Part shown: positions 27,787-37,740 of the stretch, one piece after another
How positions within the stretch are numbered: the first letter of the stretch is position 1
Layout: each line of letters opens with the position of its first letter
Source of the DNA: an uncultured Kiritimatiellota bacterium
GTDB taxonomy: Bacteria; Verrucomicrobiota; Kiritimatiellia; RFP12; DVOR01
Reading direction: 5' to 3'
NCBI GenBank assembly: GCA_944389565.1
Contig: CALXMV010000009.1
Location: 1-64,000, forward strand
DNA: 64,000 nt
Notes under the pieces: model-generated
What the model was told of the DNA's origin: nothing
Seen by the model: the letters and a program-made list of their open reading frames with translations, nothing else
The model's database searches: none
Made by a program: the position numbers and the translations under genes

Positions 27787-28980
27787 TCAGACGGTGGCCA
27801 GGCCGCCGGTGGAGGTCTCCTTGTAGAGGCTGGGGAGGTCGTGGCCGGTCTCGAGCATGGCGCGGACGACCTTGTCGAAGGAGATGCTGTGCTGGCCGTC
27901 GGAAAGAGCGGCGTACATGTTCGCGTCCATGGCGCGCGCGGCGGCGAAGGCGTTGCGCTCGATGCAGGGGATCTGGACGAGCCCGCCGATGGGGTCGCAC
28001 GTGAGGCCGAGGTGGTGCTCCAGCCCCATCTCCGCCGCGTATTCGATCTGGTGCGGGGAACCGCCGAAGATCTGGTTGACGGCACCGGCGGCCATCGCGC
28101 AGGCCACGCCGATTTCGCCCTGGCAGCCGACCTCCGCGCCGCTGATGGAGGCGTTTTCCTTGACGATCGCGCCGATGAGGCCGGCGGTGGCAAGGGCGCG
28201 GATGATGCGTTTCTCGGAAAGGTCGTGGTGCTTGTAAAGGTAATAGAGGCAGGCGGGGAGCACGCCCGCGCTGCCGCAGGTGGGCGCGGTGACGATGAGG
28301 CCGGAGCCCGCGGCGTTCTCCTCGGCCACGGCGAGGGCGTAGGCATAGAGCAGGCCGCGGCCGCGGATCCCCTCGCGCATGCCCATGGCCCGGCGATGGT
28401 AGGCGCTGGCCTTGCGCTGGAGGCCGAGCCCGCCGGGGAGGACGCCCTCGGCGTCAAGGCCGCGCTCGACGGCGTCGCGCATGACGGCCCAGACCTCGCG
28501 CATATGGTCGAAGACCGGCTGGCCCTCGTATTCCAGCACGTACTCCCAGAGGATCTTGCCCGTCTCGGCATACCATTTCAGGACGCCGCCCATCGTCGTG
28601 TGGGGGTAGGGGACGGCCGTGGTCTGAATCTTGCCCGGCCCCTCGCTCAGGAACCCGCCGCCGATGCTGTAGACCTCCCAATCGCCGAGCGCCTCGCCGC
28701 CGGCGCCGAGCGCGTGGAAGCGCATCCCGTTCGGGTGGAAGGGGAGGAAGACGGTGGGCTGCCAATCGATCTCCGTGCGGTCGCGGCCGAGCACGTCCAA
28801 GATCGCCTTGTCCGTGAGGTGCCCCTTCCCCGTCGCGGCCAAGGAGCCATAGAGCGAGACGCGGAAACGCGCGGCGTCGGGGTGGCGGCCCAAGAAGGCC
28901 TCGGCGGCGCGGCGCGGGCCCATCGTGTGCGAACTCGAGGGCCCCACGCCGATTTTGAAAATGTCCCGGATGGAATCCAT
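27787..28980 (-). CDS. sdaA: L-serine ammonia-lyase (iron-sulfur type)
   Basis: 397 aa single-chain serine dehydratase that turns serine into pyruvate and ammonia. The beta-domain start (IFKIGVGPSSSHTMGP) is fused to the alpha domain. Cysteines for the 4Fe-4S cluster are in APTCGSAG, VGCQGEIG and LTCDPIGG/IPCIERN. It is shorter than the E. coli enzymes (about 455 aa). It is the last gene after moxR and the DUF58 gene, 14 nt downstream, and so is probably read from the moxR promoter. Confidence 0.92.
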   Translation of the reverse strand: MDSIRDIFKIGVGPSSSHTMGPRRAAEAFLGRHPDAARFRVSLYGSLAATGKGHLTDKAILDVLGRDRTEIDWQPTVFLPFHPNGMRFHALGAGGEALGDWEVYSIGGGFLSEGPGKIQTTAVPYPHTTMGGVLKWYAETGKILWEYVLEYEGQPVFDHMREVWAVMRDAVERGLDAEGVLPGGLGLQRKASAYHRRAMGMREGIRGRGLLYAYALAVAEENAAGSGLIVTAPTCGSAGVLPACLYYLYKHHDLSEKRIIRALATAGLIGAIVKENASISGAEVGCQGEIGVACAMAAGAVNQIFGGSPHQIEYAAEMGLEHHLGLTCDPIGGLVQIPCIERNAFAAARAMDANMYAALSDGQHSISFDKVVRAMLETGHDLPSLYKETSTGGLATV

Positions 28981-28994
28981 GATGGTCGAGCCTT

Positions 28995-29879
<885 letters not shown>

Positions 29880-29933
29880 GGGCATCCTCCCTCGCTTCGC
29901 GCCCATGTGGGGCGCACTCGCGGGAAATCCGCG

Positions 29934-30920
29934 TCATGGCACGGGGATCTCGGCGAGGAGGCGGTCGATGATGGCGTCCGGGGTGAGGTCTTCGGCCTCG
30001 GCCTCGTACGTCAGCAGGATACGGTGACGGAGCACGTCATGCGCGGTCTCCTTCACGTCCTGCGGGGTGGCGTAGGCGCGGCCGCGCAGGAGCGCGTTGG
30101 CGCGGGCGGCGCGTTTGAGGCAGATTGAGCCGCGCGGCGAGACGCCCAGCTGGATGGCGCCCTTGAGCGAGGCCAGCCCCTTGAAGGCCTCGGGCTCGCG
30201 CGTGGCGAAGACGAGGTCGAGGATGTAATCGTCCACCTTCGCGTCGCAGTAGACCCGCTCGGCGGCGGAGAGCAGGAGCGTGATGTCCTCCTGCGAGACG
30301 CAGCATTTGGGCTCCACGCCCATGGCGGCGGGCTGGGTGAGGCGGTTCATGATCCGGCGCTCATCCTCCCGCCCCGGGTGGCGCACCACGCACTTGAGCA
30401 TGAAACGGTCCGTCTGCGCCTCGGGGAGCGGGTAAGTGCCCTCCTGCTCGATGGGGTTCTGCGTGGCCATCACCAGGAAGGGCCGCGGCAGGGGATAGGT
30501 CTCGTCGCCCAGGGTCACCTGCCGCTCCTGCATGGCCTCGAGAAGGGCCGACTGCACCTTCGCGGGGGCGCGGTTGATCTCGTCGGCGATGAGCAGGTTG
30601 GCGAAGACGGGCCCTTTGTGCGGCGTGAACGTCCCCTCGCGCTGATTGTAGATCAGGCTGCCCACCACGTCCGCGGGGAGCAGATCCGGCGTGAACGAGA
30701 TCCGGCGCGTCTCGAGCCCGAGCGCGGCGGCCAACGCCCGCACGGCCGTCGTCTTCGCCAACCCCGGCACGCCCTCCAGCAGGATATGCCCCCCCGTCAG
30801 CAAGGCGATCAGCAACCCATCGACCATCCGCTCCTGCCCCACCAACGCCTTGTTCACCTCGCCGCGGATGGCGGCCAAAAGCGGCGTGCAGCGGGAAATC
30901 GTCTCATCGGTCTCTGCCAT
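29934..30920 (-). CDS. MoxR family AAA ATPase
   Basis: 328 aa. Walker A GVPGLAKTT (about 50-58), Walker B LLIADEINRAP, the sensor MATQNPIEQEGTYPLPEAQTDRF-type region (split around residue 155) and a C-terminal lid ending in DAIIDRLLAEIPVP. MoxR ATPases act as chaperones with vWA/DUF58 partners, here the next gene. The gene heads a minus-strand operon behind a very good promoter. Confidence 0.92.
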   Translation of the reverse strand: MAETDETISRCTPLLAAIRGEVNKALVGQERMVDGLLIALLTGGHILLEGVPGLAKTTAVRALAAALGLETRRISFTPDLLPADVVGSLIYNQREGTFTPHKGPVFANLLIADEINRAPAKVQSALLEAMQERQVTLGDETYPLPRPFLVMATQNPIEQEGTYPLPEAQTDRFMLKCVVRHPGREDERRIMNRLTQPAAMGVEPKCCVSQEDITLLLSAAERVYCDAKVDDYILDLVFATREPEAFKGLASLKGAIQLGVSPRGSICLKRAARANALLRGRAYATPQDVKETAHDVLRHRILLTYEAEAEDLTPDAIIDRLLAEIPVP

Positions 30921-30949
30921 AAAATGAAATCCTTTCGTCAGTGCCCGCC

Positions 30950-30978
30950 ATTATACTTCATTCCCGCCGCCTCCGCAA
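30950..30978 (-). promoter_or_regulatory. Promoter of the moxR-DUF58-sdaA operon
   Basis: Minus strand TTGCGG (30973-30978), 17-bp spacer, TATAAT (30950-30955). It is an ideal -10 and the clearest case of the TTGCGN -35 seen repeatedly in this window. Confidence 0.85.
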
Positions 30979-31027
30979 GAAAACCGAGTGGCTGTTCGGC
31001 CGATTGGGGACGCCCCGCCAGGGGCGC

Positions 31028-31058
31028 CAGTGGGCCCGGATGTCCCAGTGGGCCCGGT
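31028..31058. repeat. Short direct repeat near repeat locus A
   Basis: The 13-mer CCAGTGGGCCCGG occurs twice (31028-31040 and 31046-31058) with an 18-bp period, between the moxR promoter and the 22-bp repeat array. Confidence 0.7.
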
Positions 31059-31083
31059 GCCCTCCCCCCTCGCACAGCCGGGA

Positions 31084-31171
31084 GGGTCCGACCCGAAACC
31101 CTAAAGGGTCCGACCCGAAACCCTAAAGGGTTCGGCCCGAAAGTCGGGAGGGTTTGGGGCGAAACGCCCGC
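31084..31171 (+). repeat. 22-bp tandem repeat array, locus A (4 units)
   Basis: Four 22-bp units start with GGGT at 31084, 31106, 31128 and 31150. The first two are identical (GGGTCCGACCCGAAA then CCCTAAA); the others are diverged. Each joint makes the palindrome ACCCTAAAGGGT, or a related form. The array lies between the divergent moxR and Type ISP genes, just before the extended -10 at 31180. The same unit occurs at loci B (43861-43952) and C (56139-56226). Not coding: 22 bp breaks any reading frame and no ORF is supported here. Confidence 0.85.
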
Positions 31172-31176
31172 GTTTT

Positions 31177-31185
31177 TGCTATCAT
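31177..31185 (+). promoter_or_regulatory. Extended -10 promoter before the folded RNA
   Basis: TTTTTGC then TATCAT (31180-31185). The same TTTGC-TATCAT core forms the tRNA-Lys promoter in this window. No good -35. Predicted start near 31192. Confidence 0.5.
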
Positions 31186-31191
31186 GGTGGC

Positions 31192-31380
31192 ACGCGATGG
31201 GCAAGCCATCGCAATCGTTGCGCTTTGCGCGAACAAGTTGCTTACCGAAAATTAGGACCTTTCGAGTGCTGAGCAACGTGTCGGGCGAGGTGCGCCGTCT
31301 CGGCGCACTTCCTTTTCACGTATTCAGCACGGGCCGTCCTAAGCCTTCGGTAAGTACGTGGATTGGAAGTGCGTTTTCTT
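31192..31380 (+). ncRNA. Candidate structured RNA, 6S-like rod or long leader
   Basis: After a perfect 7-bp hairpin (31194-31212), positions 31241-31354 fold into one long interrupted rod. Its helices are 31241-31249 with 31346-31354 (CTTACCGAA/TTCGGTAAG), 31252-31258 with 31336-31342, 31266-31272 with 31324-31330, 31276-31280 with 31317-31321, and 31290-31297 with 31301-31308. That is 36 pairs, with a 9/8-nt bubble below the apical stem. The size (about 185 nt) and rod-with-bubble form recall 6S RNA, but no conserved sequence proves it. It could instead be a regulatory leader of the Type ISP gene, which starts 40 nt later. The apical stem followed by TTCCTTTT could also act as a terminator. 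Confidence 0.5.
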
Positions 31381-31419
31381 GTGCCGGCCGGCCGAGGGGG
31401 CGCGGGAAAGGACCGAGCG

Positions 31420-34400
31420 ATGGACATGACGTTGGACGAGGTGTTGGCGCGTTTCCGCGAAGAGGCGCAAGGGGACAAAACCGCGCTGGGGACGCGGTTC
31501 GAACGTCTGGTCAAGGCGTTGCTCACGCGTCTGCCGCTCTATCAGGGGCGTTTCCGCCGCGTCTGGCTCTGGTCGGAGCTCGATCTCGGCCATGACACAG
31601 GCATCGATCTGGTGGCGGAGGATCACGAGGGCGCGCTCTACGGCATCCAGGCCAAGTGCTACGAGGATGGGCACGTCGTCTCCAAGCCCGACATCGACAC
31701 CTTTTTGGCGCGGCTCGGCGCCTTCATCCCCTTCGCGGGCGCTTCGCGCGCCTTCGCCCATGGCCTTCTCTTCGCCACCACCGACGCCTTCGGCCCCCAC
31801 GCCGAGGAGACACTCGCCGCGCGCCACATCCCCGTGCAGGTGATGACCCTCACGCGTCTGCGGGACCTCGACGCCAACTGGGCCGCCCTCGCGGGCTACG
31901 CCGAGGGGCCCGCCGTGGCGCCCAAGGCCCTGCGCGACTACCAGCGCGAGGCACTCGCCGCCGCCGCCGCGCACTACGCCGCCCACGACCGCGGCAAGCT
32001 CATCATGGCCTGCGGCACGGGCAAGACCTTCACCTCCCTGCGGCTCATCGAGCAGGAGACCGGCGGCAAGGGTCTCGTCCTCTTCCTCGTCCCCTCCATC
32101 GCGCTCCTCAACCAGACCCTCGTGGCGTGGTGCGACGACGCGCAGGGCCCCATCCACGCCGTCTGCGTTTGCTCCGACATCCAGGCCAACCAACGCGCCA
32201 GGCGCGACGACGACGCCCCCGCCGAGGATCCGAACGCCCTCGCCCTGCCCCCCACCACCGACCCCGACCGCCTCGCCAAGCGCATCCGCTACCACCGCGA
32301 ACGCCACCCCGACGCCCTCACCGTCGTCTTCTCCACCTACCAATCCATCGCCGTCGTCGAGGAGGCCCAGCGCCGCCTCGGCCGCGACGCCTACGCCTTC
32401 GACTTCGCCGTCTGCGATGAGGCCCACCGCACCACCGGCGCCATCGCCAAGGAAGAGAAGGAACCTGCCTTCACCTACATCCACGACGACGCCCACGTCC
32501 TCGCCCGCAAGCGCCTCTACATGACCGCCACCCCGCGCCTCTACGCCGAAACCGCCAAAAAGAAGGCCGCCGAGCGCTCCATCGAGCTCTGCTCCATGGA
32601 CGACGCCGCGCTCTACGGCGACACCTTCTACCGCATCGGCTTCGGCGCCGCCGTCGCCAAAGGATGCCTTGCCGACTACAAGGTCCTCGTCCTCACCCTG
32701 CCCGAGGGGGCACTCCCCGAGGGCGACTCCCCCTACGACCGGCTCACCGACGCCGAGCGCAAGACCCTGACCGGCGCCAACGACGACGGCCGCACCACCG
32801 CCGTCAAGCTCCTCGGTTGCATCAACGCGCTGGCCAAGCGCCTCGCGGATTCCCCCCTCGTCACCCAGGCCGACCGCGCCCCCGCCCGCCGCGCCGTCGC
32901 CTTCTGCCGCACCATCGCCGTCTCCAAGGCCACCACCGCCCTCTTCCGCAAGTTCGCCGAGGACCCGCGCTTCGGCGCCCCCCTGCGCGTCGAGGCCCGG
33001 CACGTGGACGGCGAGATGGGCGCACTGGCGCGCAACGACGCCCTCGCCTGGCTCAAGGCTCCCGCCGGCGACGGCGCCTGCCACCTCCTCACCAACGTCC
33101 GCTGCCTCTCCGAAGGCGTCGACGTCCCCTCCCTCGACGCCGTCCTCTTCCTCTCCAAGCGCAACTCCCAGATCGACGTCGTCCAATCCGTCGGCCGCGT
33201 CATGCGCGTCGCCCCCGGCAAGCGCTACGGCTACATCGTCATCCCCGTCGTCATCCCCGCCGGCGAGGACCCCAAGGCCGAGCTCGACAACTCCGACACC
33301 TTCGGCGTCGTCTGGACCGTCCTCAACGCCTTGCGCGCCCACGACGACCGCTTCGAGGCCACCATCAACAAACTCCGCTTCGACAAGCCCCTGCCCGCGA
33401 CGGTCGCCCCCACCGCCCCCATCGACGGCGCCGAGCCCCCCGCCATCACCCTCTCCAGCGGCCTGGCCGCCGGCGACCCCGCCGCCCTCCCCCTCCCCAT
33501 CCAAGACACCTTCGACCTCCGCTTCCCCGAGAAGATGGAGCAATACCGCGACCTCCTCTACGGCCGCATCGTCAAAAACTGCGGCGACCGCAGATACTTC
33601 GAGCGCTGGGCCGCCGACGTCGCCGCGATCGCCAAACGCATGGCCGAGACCCTCCGCGCCCGCTGCGACGCCGACCCCAAGGCCGCCGACACCTTCCGCC
33701 GTTTCCACGCCCTCCTCCAGACCGCCGTCTACGCCGCCGTCTCCGAGGAGGACGCCCGCCTCATGCTCGTCCAGCAGCGCCTCACCGGCCCCATCTTCGA
33801 CGCCCTCTTCGGCGAAAGCGGCTTCACCGCCCACAACCCTGTCTCCCAGGCCCTCGACCACGCCGCCGACCTCCTCAACGCCCTCAACACCGACGCCGAC
33901 CGAAAGACCCTCGCCCGCTTCTACGAGGATGTCCGCACCCGCGTCGGCGATATCCAGAGCGCCGACGGCAAGCTCGAGATCATCCGCACCCTCTACGACA
34001 CCTTCTTCGCCGCCGCCTTCAAGACCACCGTCGAGAAACTCGGCATCGTCTTCACCCCCATCGAGGTCGTCGACTTCATCCTCCGCTCCGCCGACGGCGC
34101 CCTCCGAAAATACTTCAACCAACGCCTCACCGACAAAGGCGTCCACATCCTCGACCCCTTCACCGGCACCGGCACCTTCATCGCGCGCCTCCTCCAGAAG
34201 GACCTCGCCCTCATCCGCGACGACGACCTCTACCGCAAATACGCCCACGAGCTCCACGCCAACGAGATCGTCCTCCTCTCCTACTACATCGCCGCCATCA
34301 ACATCGAGAACGTCTTCCACGACCGCGCCGCCCGCAAGGAAAAATACGCCCCCTTCCCCGGCATCGTCCTCGGCGACACCTTCCGAATGCGCCAGGTCAA

Positions 34401-36249
34401 GCCCGGCGACCTCCTCGACGATGCCGGCTTCACCGAAAACTCCCAGCGCATCCTCGCCCAAAACAACGCCCCCATCTCCGTCATCGTCGGCAATCCGCCA
34501 TACTCCATCGGGGCGAAGAGCGACACCGCCAACCGTACAACAGCAAACGAAGCGTATCCGTATCTTAATGAGCGCATAGCGCAAACATACGCGGGTGAGA
34601 GCGCGACTTCATCCAGTTTGCGCGCTGTTTATGATGCATACATCAAGGCTTTTCGGTGGTCGTCCGACCTGATTGAGAACGAACGCGGAGGCGTCCTCTG
34701 TTTCGTCACCAACGGCGGGTGGCTTGACTCCAACGCCGGTGCCGGCTTCCGCCGATGCATCGTCCGTGAGTTCGACGAGATCTACTGCTACAACCTGCGC
34801 GGGAACCAACTGACCCAAGGCGAGACCTCCCGCCGGGAGGGTGGGAAAATCTTCGACTCCGGGTGCCGTTGTCCTATCACCATCCTTTGCCTCGTCCGCC
34901 TTCCTGCCGATCGCCACCGCGGCAACGCCACCATCCACTACCGTGACATCGGCGACTACCTCTCCCGCGAGGAGAAACTCCACACCATCGACCTCTGCAA
35001 CTCCTTCGTCAATCCCACCTGGTTGGAGACCGCCACCGTCATCACCCCCAACGATCACGGCGACTGGATCAACCAGCGCAACGACGCCTTCGCCGCACTC
35101 CACCCCTTAGCGCCCGAGAAGAAGTTCGACGAGCAGGCGCACGCCATCTTTGTTACCTATTCATTGGGGTTGACCACAAATCGTGATCCGTGGTGCTACA
35201 GTTTTTCTAACGCTCAGTTGGCTGAGCAAATGCGGAGGACAACGTGTGCCTACCTCGCCCAATTGGAACAAGGTACTCGCGAAGACGATGAAACTGCCAT
35301 CCATTGGACTCGTGCGTTACGTGGTCATTTTGAGAAGGGCCAACGCCCTCCAGAGGCGAACAGGTGGCAGACTTCCATTCGGCTTGTTACCTATCGTCCT
35401 TTTCAGAGACAGTTTGGCTTCATGAATCGCTTCTGGAATGAAGATGTGCGTCTTCTTCCCTCTCTCTTCCCGACGGGCGAGCGGGGGGAGAATGTGGTGA
35501 TTTGCACAGGAGGATTGGGGAGTACGAAGTCGCGGACTTGCCTTATCACGGATGTCACGCCAGACCTCAACATGATGGACGCGGGCACGCAGTGTTTCCC
35601 ATTGTATTGGTATGAAGAGAAGGATGTTGACCTCTTCGGGAAGAAGACGTTGGTGCGGCATGATGGGGTGAGCGACTGGGTACAGCGGTTGGCGGAGCGG
35701 CAATATCGGGCGACCGTGGGGAAGGAGGAGATCTTCTATTATGTCTATGGGTTCCTCCATCAGCCGGCGTATCGGGAGGCCTTCGCGGCGGATCTGAAGA
35801 AGTCGTTGCCGCGAATCCCTTTGGTGGAGCGGTATGAGGACTTCAAGGCGACCGCCGACATCGGGCGGAAACTGGCGGCGCTCCACCTGAACTATGAGAC
35901 GCTCGACCCGTACCCGCTGGAGGAGGTCGGGGACTTCGCGGACACGCGGGTCGTGAAGATGAGGTTCGGCGGGAAGGACCGGTCGCAGATCGTGGTGAAC
36001 GGGTCGCTGACGCTGGCGGGCATCCCGCCCGAGGCCTACGACTACGTGGTGAACGGGCGCAGCCCGCTGGAGTGGGCGGTGGATCGTTACCAGGTGCGGC
36101 AGGACAAGGCGAGCGGCATCGTGAACGACCCGAACCTGTGGGCGCCGGAGGCCCCGCGCCACATCCCCGACCTGCTCAGGCGCCTAGTGACGCTCGCGCT
36201 CCGGACGCGGGCGCTCGTGCGCGCCCTCCCCGCCTGGCGGGCGGAGTGA
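31420..36249 (+). CDS. Type ISP restriction-modification enzyme (single chain)
   Basis: 1609 aa from the ATG at 31420 (AAAGGA upstream). Domains in order, as in LlaGI/LlaBIII: Mrr-like nuclease (GIDLVA with D63, then QAK 77-79); SF2 helicase with Walker A ACGTGKT 197-203, DEAH 333-336, MTATPR 368-373 and QSVGRVMR 589-596; a helical coupler about 690-870; an adenine methyltransferase with DPFTGTG 912-918 and NPPYS 1025-1029; and a target-recognition domain from about 1180 to the end. It should methylate one strand of an asymmetric site and, on unmodified DNA, translocate and cleave. All key motifs are intact. Base composition falls sharply at about 34500-34660 and 35140-35640, that is, just after NPPY and inside the recognition domain, unlike the very GC-rich remainder. 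Confidence 0.92.
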   Translation: MDMTLDEVLARFREEAQGDKTALGTRFERLVKALLTRLPLYQGRFRRVWLWSELDLGHDTGIDLVAEDHEGALYGIQAKCYEDGHVVSKPDIDTFLARLGAFIPFAGASRAFAHGLLFATTDAFGPHAEETLAARHIPVQVMTLTRLRDLDANWAALAGYAEGPAVAPKALRDYQREALAAAAAHYAAHDRGKLIMACGTGKTFTSLRLIEQETGGKGLVLFLVPSIALLNQTLVAWCDDAQGPIHAVCVCSDIQANQRARRDDDAPAEDPNALALPPTTDPDRLAKRIRYHRERHPDALTVVFSTYQSIAVVEEAQRRLGRDAYAFDFAVCDEAHRTTGAIAKEEKEPAFTYIHDDAHVLARKRLYMTATPRLYAETAKKKAAERSIELCSMDDAALYGDTFYRIGFGAAVAKGCLADYKVLVLTLPEGALPEGDSPYDRLTDAERKTLTGANDDGRTTAVKLLGCINALAKRLADSPLVTQADRAPARRAVAFCRTIAVSKATTALFRKFAEDPRFGAPLRVEARHVDGEMGALARNDALAWLKAPAGDGACHLLTNVRCLSEGVDVPSLDAVLFLSKRNSQIDVVQSVGRVMRVAPGKRYGYIVIPVVIPAGEDPKAELDNSDTFGVVWTVLNALRAHDDRFEATINKLRFDKPLPATVAPTAPIDGAEPPAITLSSGLAAGDPAALPLPIQDTFDLRFPEKMEQYRDLLYGRIVKNCGDRRYFERWAADVAAIAKRMAETLRARCDADPKAADTFRRFHALLQTAVYAAVSEEDARLMLVQQRLTGPIFDALFGESGFTAHNPVSQALDHAADLLNALNTDADRKTLARFYEDVRTRVGDIQSADGKLEIIRTLYDTFFAAAFKTTVEKLGIVFTPIEVVDFILRSADGALRKYFNQRLTDKGVHILDPFTGTGTFIARLLQKDLALIRDDDLYRKYAHELHANEIVLLSYYIAAINIENVFHDRAARKEKYAPFPGIVLGDTFRMRQVKPGDLLDDAGFTENSQRILAQNNAPISVIVGNPPYSIGAKSDTANRTTANEAYPYLNERIAQTYAGESATSSSLRAVYDAYIKAFRWSSDLIENERGGVLCFVTNGGWLDSNAGAGFRRCIVREFDEIYCYNLRGNQLTQGETSRREGGKIFDSGCRCPITILCLVRLPADRHRGNATIHYRDIGDYLSREEKLHTIDLCNSFVNPTWLETATVITPNDHGDWINQRNDAFAALHPLAPEKKFDEQAHAIFVTYSLGLTTNRDPWCYSFSNAQLAEQMRRTTCAYLAQLEQGTREDDETAIHWTRALRGHFEKGQRPPEANRWQTSIRLVTYRPFQRQFGFMNRFWNEDVRLLPSLFPTGERGENVVICTGGLGSTKSRTCLITDVTPDLNMMDAGTQCFPLYWYEEKDVDLFGKKTLVRHDGVSDWVQRLAERQYRATVGKEEIFYYVYGFLHQPAYREAFAADLKKSLPRIPLVERYEDFKATADIGRKLAALHLNYETLDPYPLEEVGDFADTRVVKMRFGGKDRSQIVVNGSLTLAGIPPEAYDYVVNGRSPLEWAVDRYQVRQDKASGIVNDPNLWAPEAPRHIPDLLRRLVTLALRTRALVRALPAWRAE

Positions 36250-36270
36250 GCGGCGGGCCGCGGAAAAGGC

Positions 36271-36299
36271 TTGCGTTGGGGGGCGATGTGTGGTAAGGT
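36271..36299 (+). promoter_or_regulatory. Promoter of the gltA operon
   Basis: TTGCGT (36271-36276), 17-bp spacer, TAAGGT (36294-36299), with a leader of about 34 nt to the ATG at 36340. Confidence 0.7.
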
Positions 36300-36339
36300 T
36301 GCGGCTTGTTTTCATCAGTGAGACAGGAGTGTGGCAAGC

Positions 36340-37737
36340 ATGGTGACACGGAACAAGAAGGACAGCCCTGACACGCGGACCGAGCCGGTTCTGACGGCGG
36401 AGCGGTTGGGGCGGTATGAGGGGATGGCGCGGGAGTGCGCGCAGATCGACCCGCAATTGTTCCGCCGTTACAACGTGAAGCGCGGCCTGCGCAACGAGGA
36501 TGGCTCGGGCGTCTTGGTCGGGCTCACGCGCGTCGGTTCGGTGCACGGTTACGTGGTGGACGAGAACGAGATCGTCCCGGTGCCCGGCAAGCAGTATTAC
36601 CGCGGCGTGGACGTGCAGGATCTGGTGCATGGATTCCAGGGGGAGGGGCGGCCCGGCTTCGAGGAGACGGCGTTCCTCCTGCTCTTCGGGCGGCTGCCGG
36701 GCGAGGCGGAGCTGGCGGAGTGGAACGCGGTGCTGGACGCGAAGCGGACGTTGCCCTACCAATTGTTGGAGAAGATCATCCGCGAGCCGAGCCGGGACAT
36801 CATGAACTCCCTGGCGCGGTCGGTGCTGGCGGCGTACAGCGACGACGAGACGCCCGACGCGGTGAGCATCCCGGCGGTGCTGCGCCAGAGCATCGACCTG
36901 GTGGCGCGTTTCCCCGCGATGGCGGCCTATGCCTATCAGGCGAAGATGCATTATTACCATGGGGAGTCGCTCTTCGTGCGCAACCCGGTGCCGGGGCGCT
37001 CGACGGCGGAGAACTTCCTGATGATGATGCGCGAGGACGCCGCCTACACGCCGCTTGAGGCGGAGTTGCTGGATCTCTGCCTGGTGCTCCACGCGGAGCA
37101 TGGCGGCGGCAACAACTCGGCCTTCACCACGCACGTGGTCACCTCCGCGGCCACGGACACTTATTCGGCCATCGCCGCGGCCATCCTATCGCTCAAGGGC
37201 CCGCGCCACGGCGGCGCGAACCTGCGCGTGATGCACCAGATGGACGAGATCAAGGACGCGCTCCCGGATTGGGCGGACGAGGGTGCGGTGGCCGATTATC
37301 TGCGCAAGATCCTGCGCAAGGAGGCCGGCGACGGCTCGGGGCTCATCTATGGCCTCGGACACGCGGTCTATACGCTCTCAGACCCCCGCGCGGTGCTCCT
37401 GAAGGAGAAGGCGCGCGAGTTGGCGGAGACGAAAGACCGCATGGAGGAGTTCGCCCTTTACGAGAGCATCGAGCGCCTCGGGCCGGCCGTCTTCAATGAG
37501 TGCCGTGGGAAAAACAAGGAGCTCTGCGCGAACGTCGACTTCTATTCCGGCTTTGTCTATGACATGCTCAACATCCCGACGGACCTCTACACGCCGCTCT
37601 TCGCGATCTCGCGCGTGGTGGGGTGGTGCGCGCACCGTCTGGAGGAGCTGGTGAACGGCGGCCCGATCGTCCGCCCCGCCTTCAAGGCCGTCGGCAAGGC
37701 GCATCTGCCTTACGTGCCGCTCGACGCGCGGGGGTGA
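36340..37737 (+). CDS. gltA: Citrate synthase
   Basis: 465 aa from the ATG at 36340 (AGGAG 11 nt upstream); a GTG at 36331 is too close to that site. It has the citrate synthase fold with active-site histidines in LHAEHGGGNNSAF and the GLGHAVYTLSDPR segment, and FSGFVYDMLN-like residues near 410. It condenses oxaloacetate and acetyl-CoA. The length (465 aa) and an N-terminal extension fit a large variant found in clostridia and other anaerobes rather than the compact hexameric form. It leads a five-gene operon. Confidence 0.88.
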   Translation: MVTRNKKDSPDTRTEPVLTAERLGRYEGMARECAQIDPQLFRRYNVKRGLRNEDGSGVLVGLTRVGSVHGYVVDENEIVPVPGKQYYRGVDVQDLVHGFQGEGRPGFEETAFLLLFGRLPGEAELAEWNAVLDAKRTLPYQLLEKIIREPSRDIMNSLARSVLAAYSDDETPDAVSIPAVLRQSIDLVARFPAMAAYAYQAKMHYYHGESLFVRNPVPGRSTAENFLMMMREDAAYTPLEAELLDLCLVLHAEHGGGNNSAFTTHVVTSAATDTYSAIAAAILSLKGPRHGGANLRVMHQMDEIKDALPDWADEGAVADYLRKILRKEAGDGSGLIYGLGHAVYTLSDPRAVLLKEKARELAETKDRMEEFALYESIERLGPAVFNECRGKNKELCANVDFYSGFVYDMLNIPTDLYTPLFAISRVVGWCAHRLEELVNGGPIVRPAFKAVGKAHLPYVPLDARG

Positions 37738-37740
37738 GCC

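Noticed and set aside
31084-31171. CRISPR array
   Set aside because: Repeats are directly adjacent 22-mers without unique spacers, and no cas genes are present.
31192-31380. Retron non-coding RNA
   Set aside because: End-pairing and a long hairpin are suggestive, but no reverse transcriptase gene lies nearby.
31192-31380. SRP RNA or tmRNA
   Set aside because: No conserved SRP apical motif and no tRNA-like ends.
31339-34584. 1081-aa minus-strand open frame opposite the Type ISP gene
   Set aside because: Gly/Glu/Val/Asp-rich composition comes from reading GC-biased codons backwards; the plus strand has all nuclease, helicase and methylase motifs.
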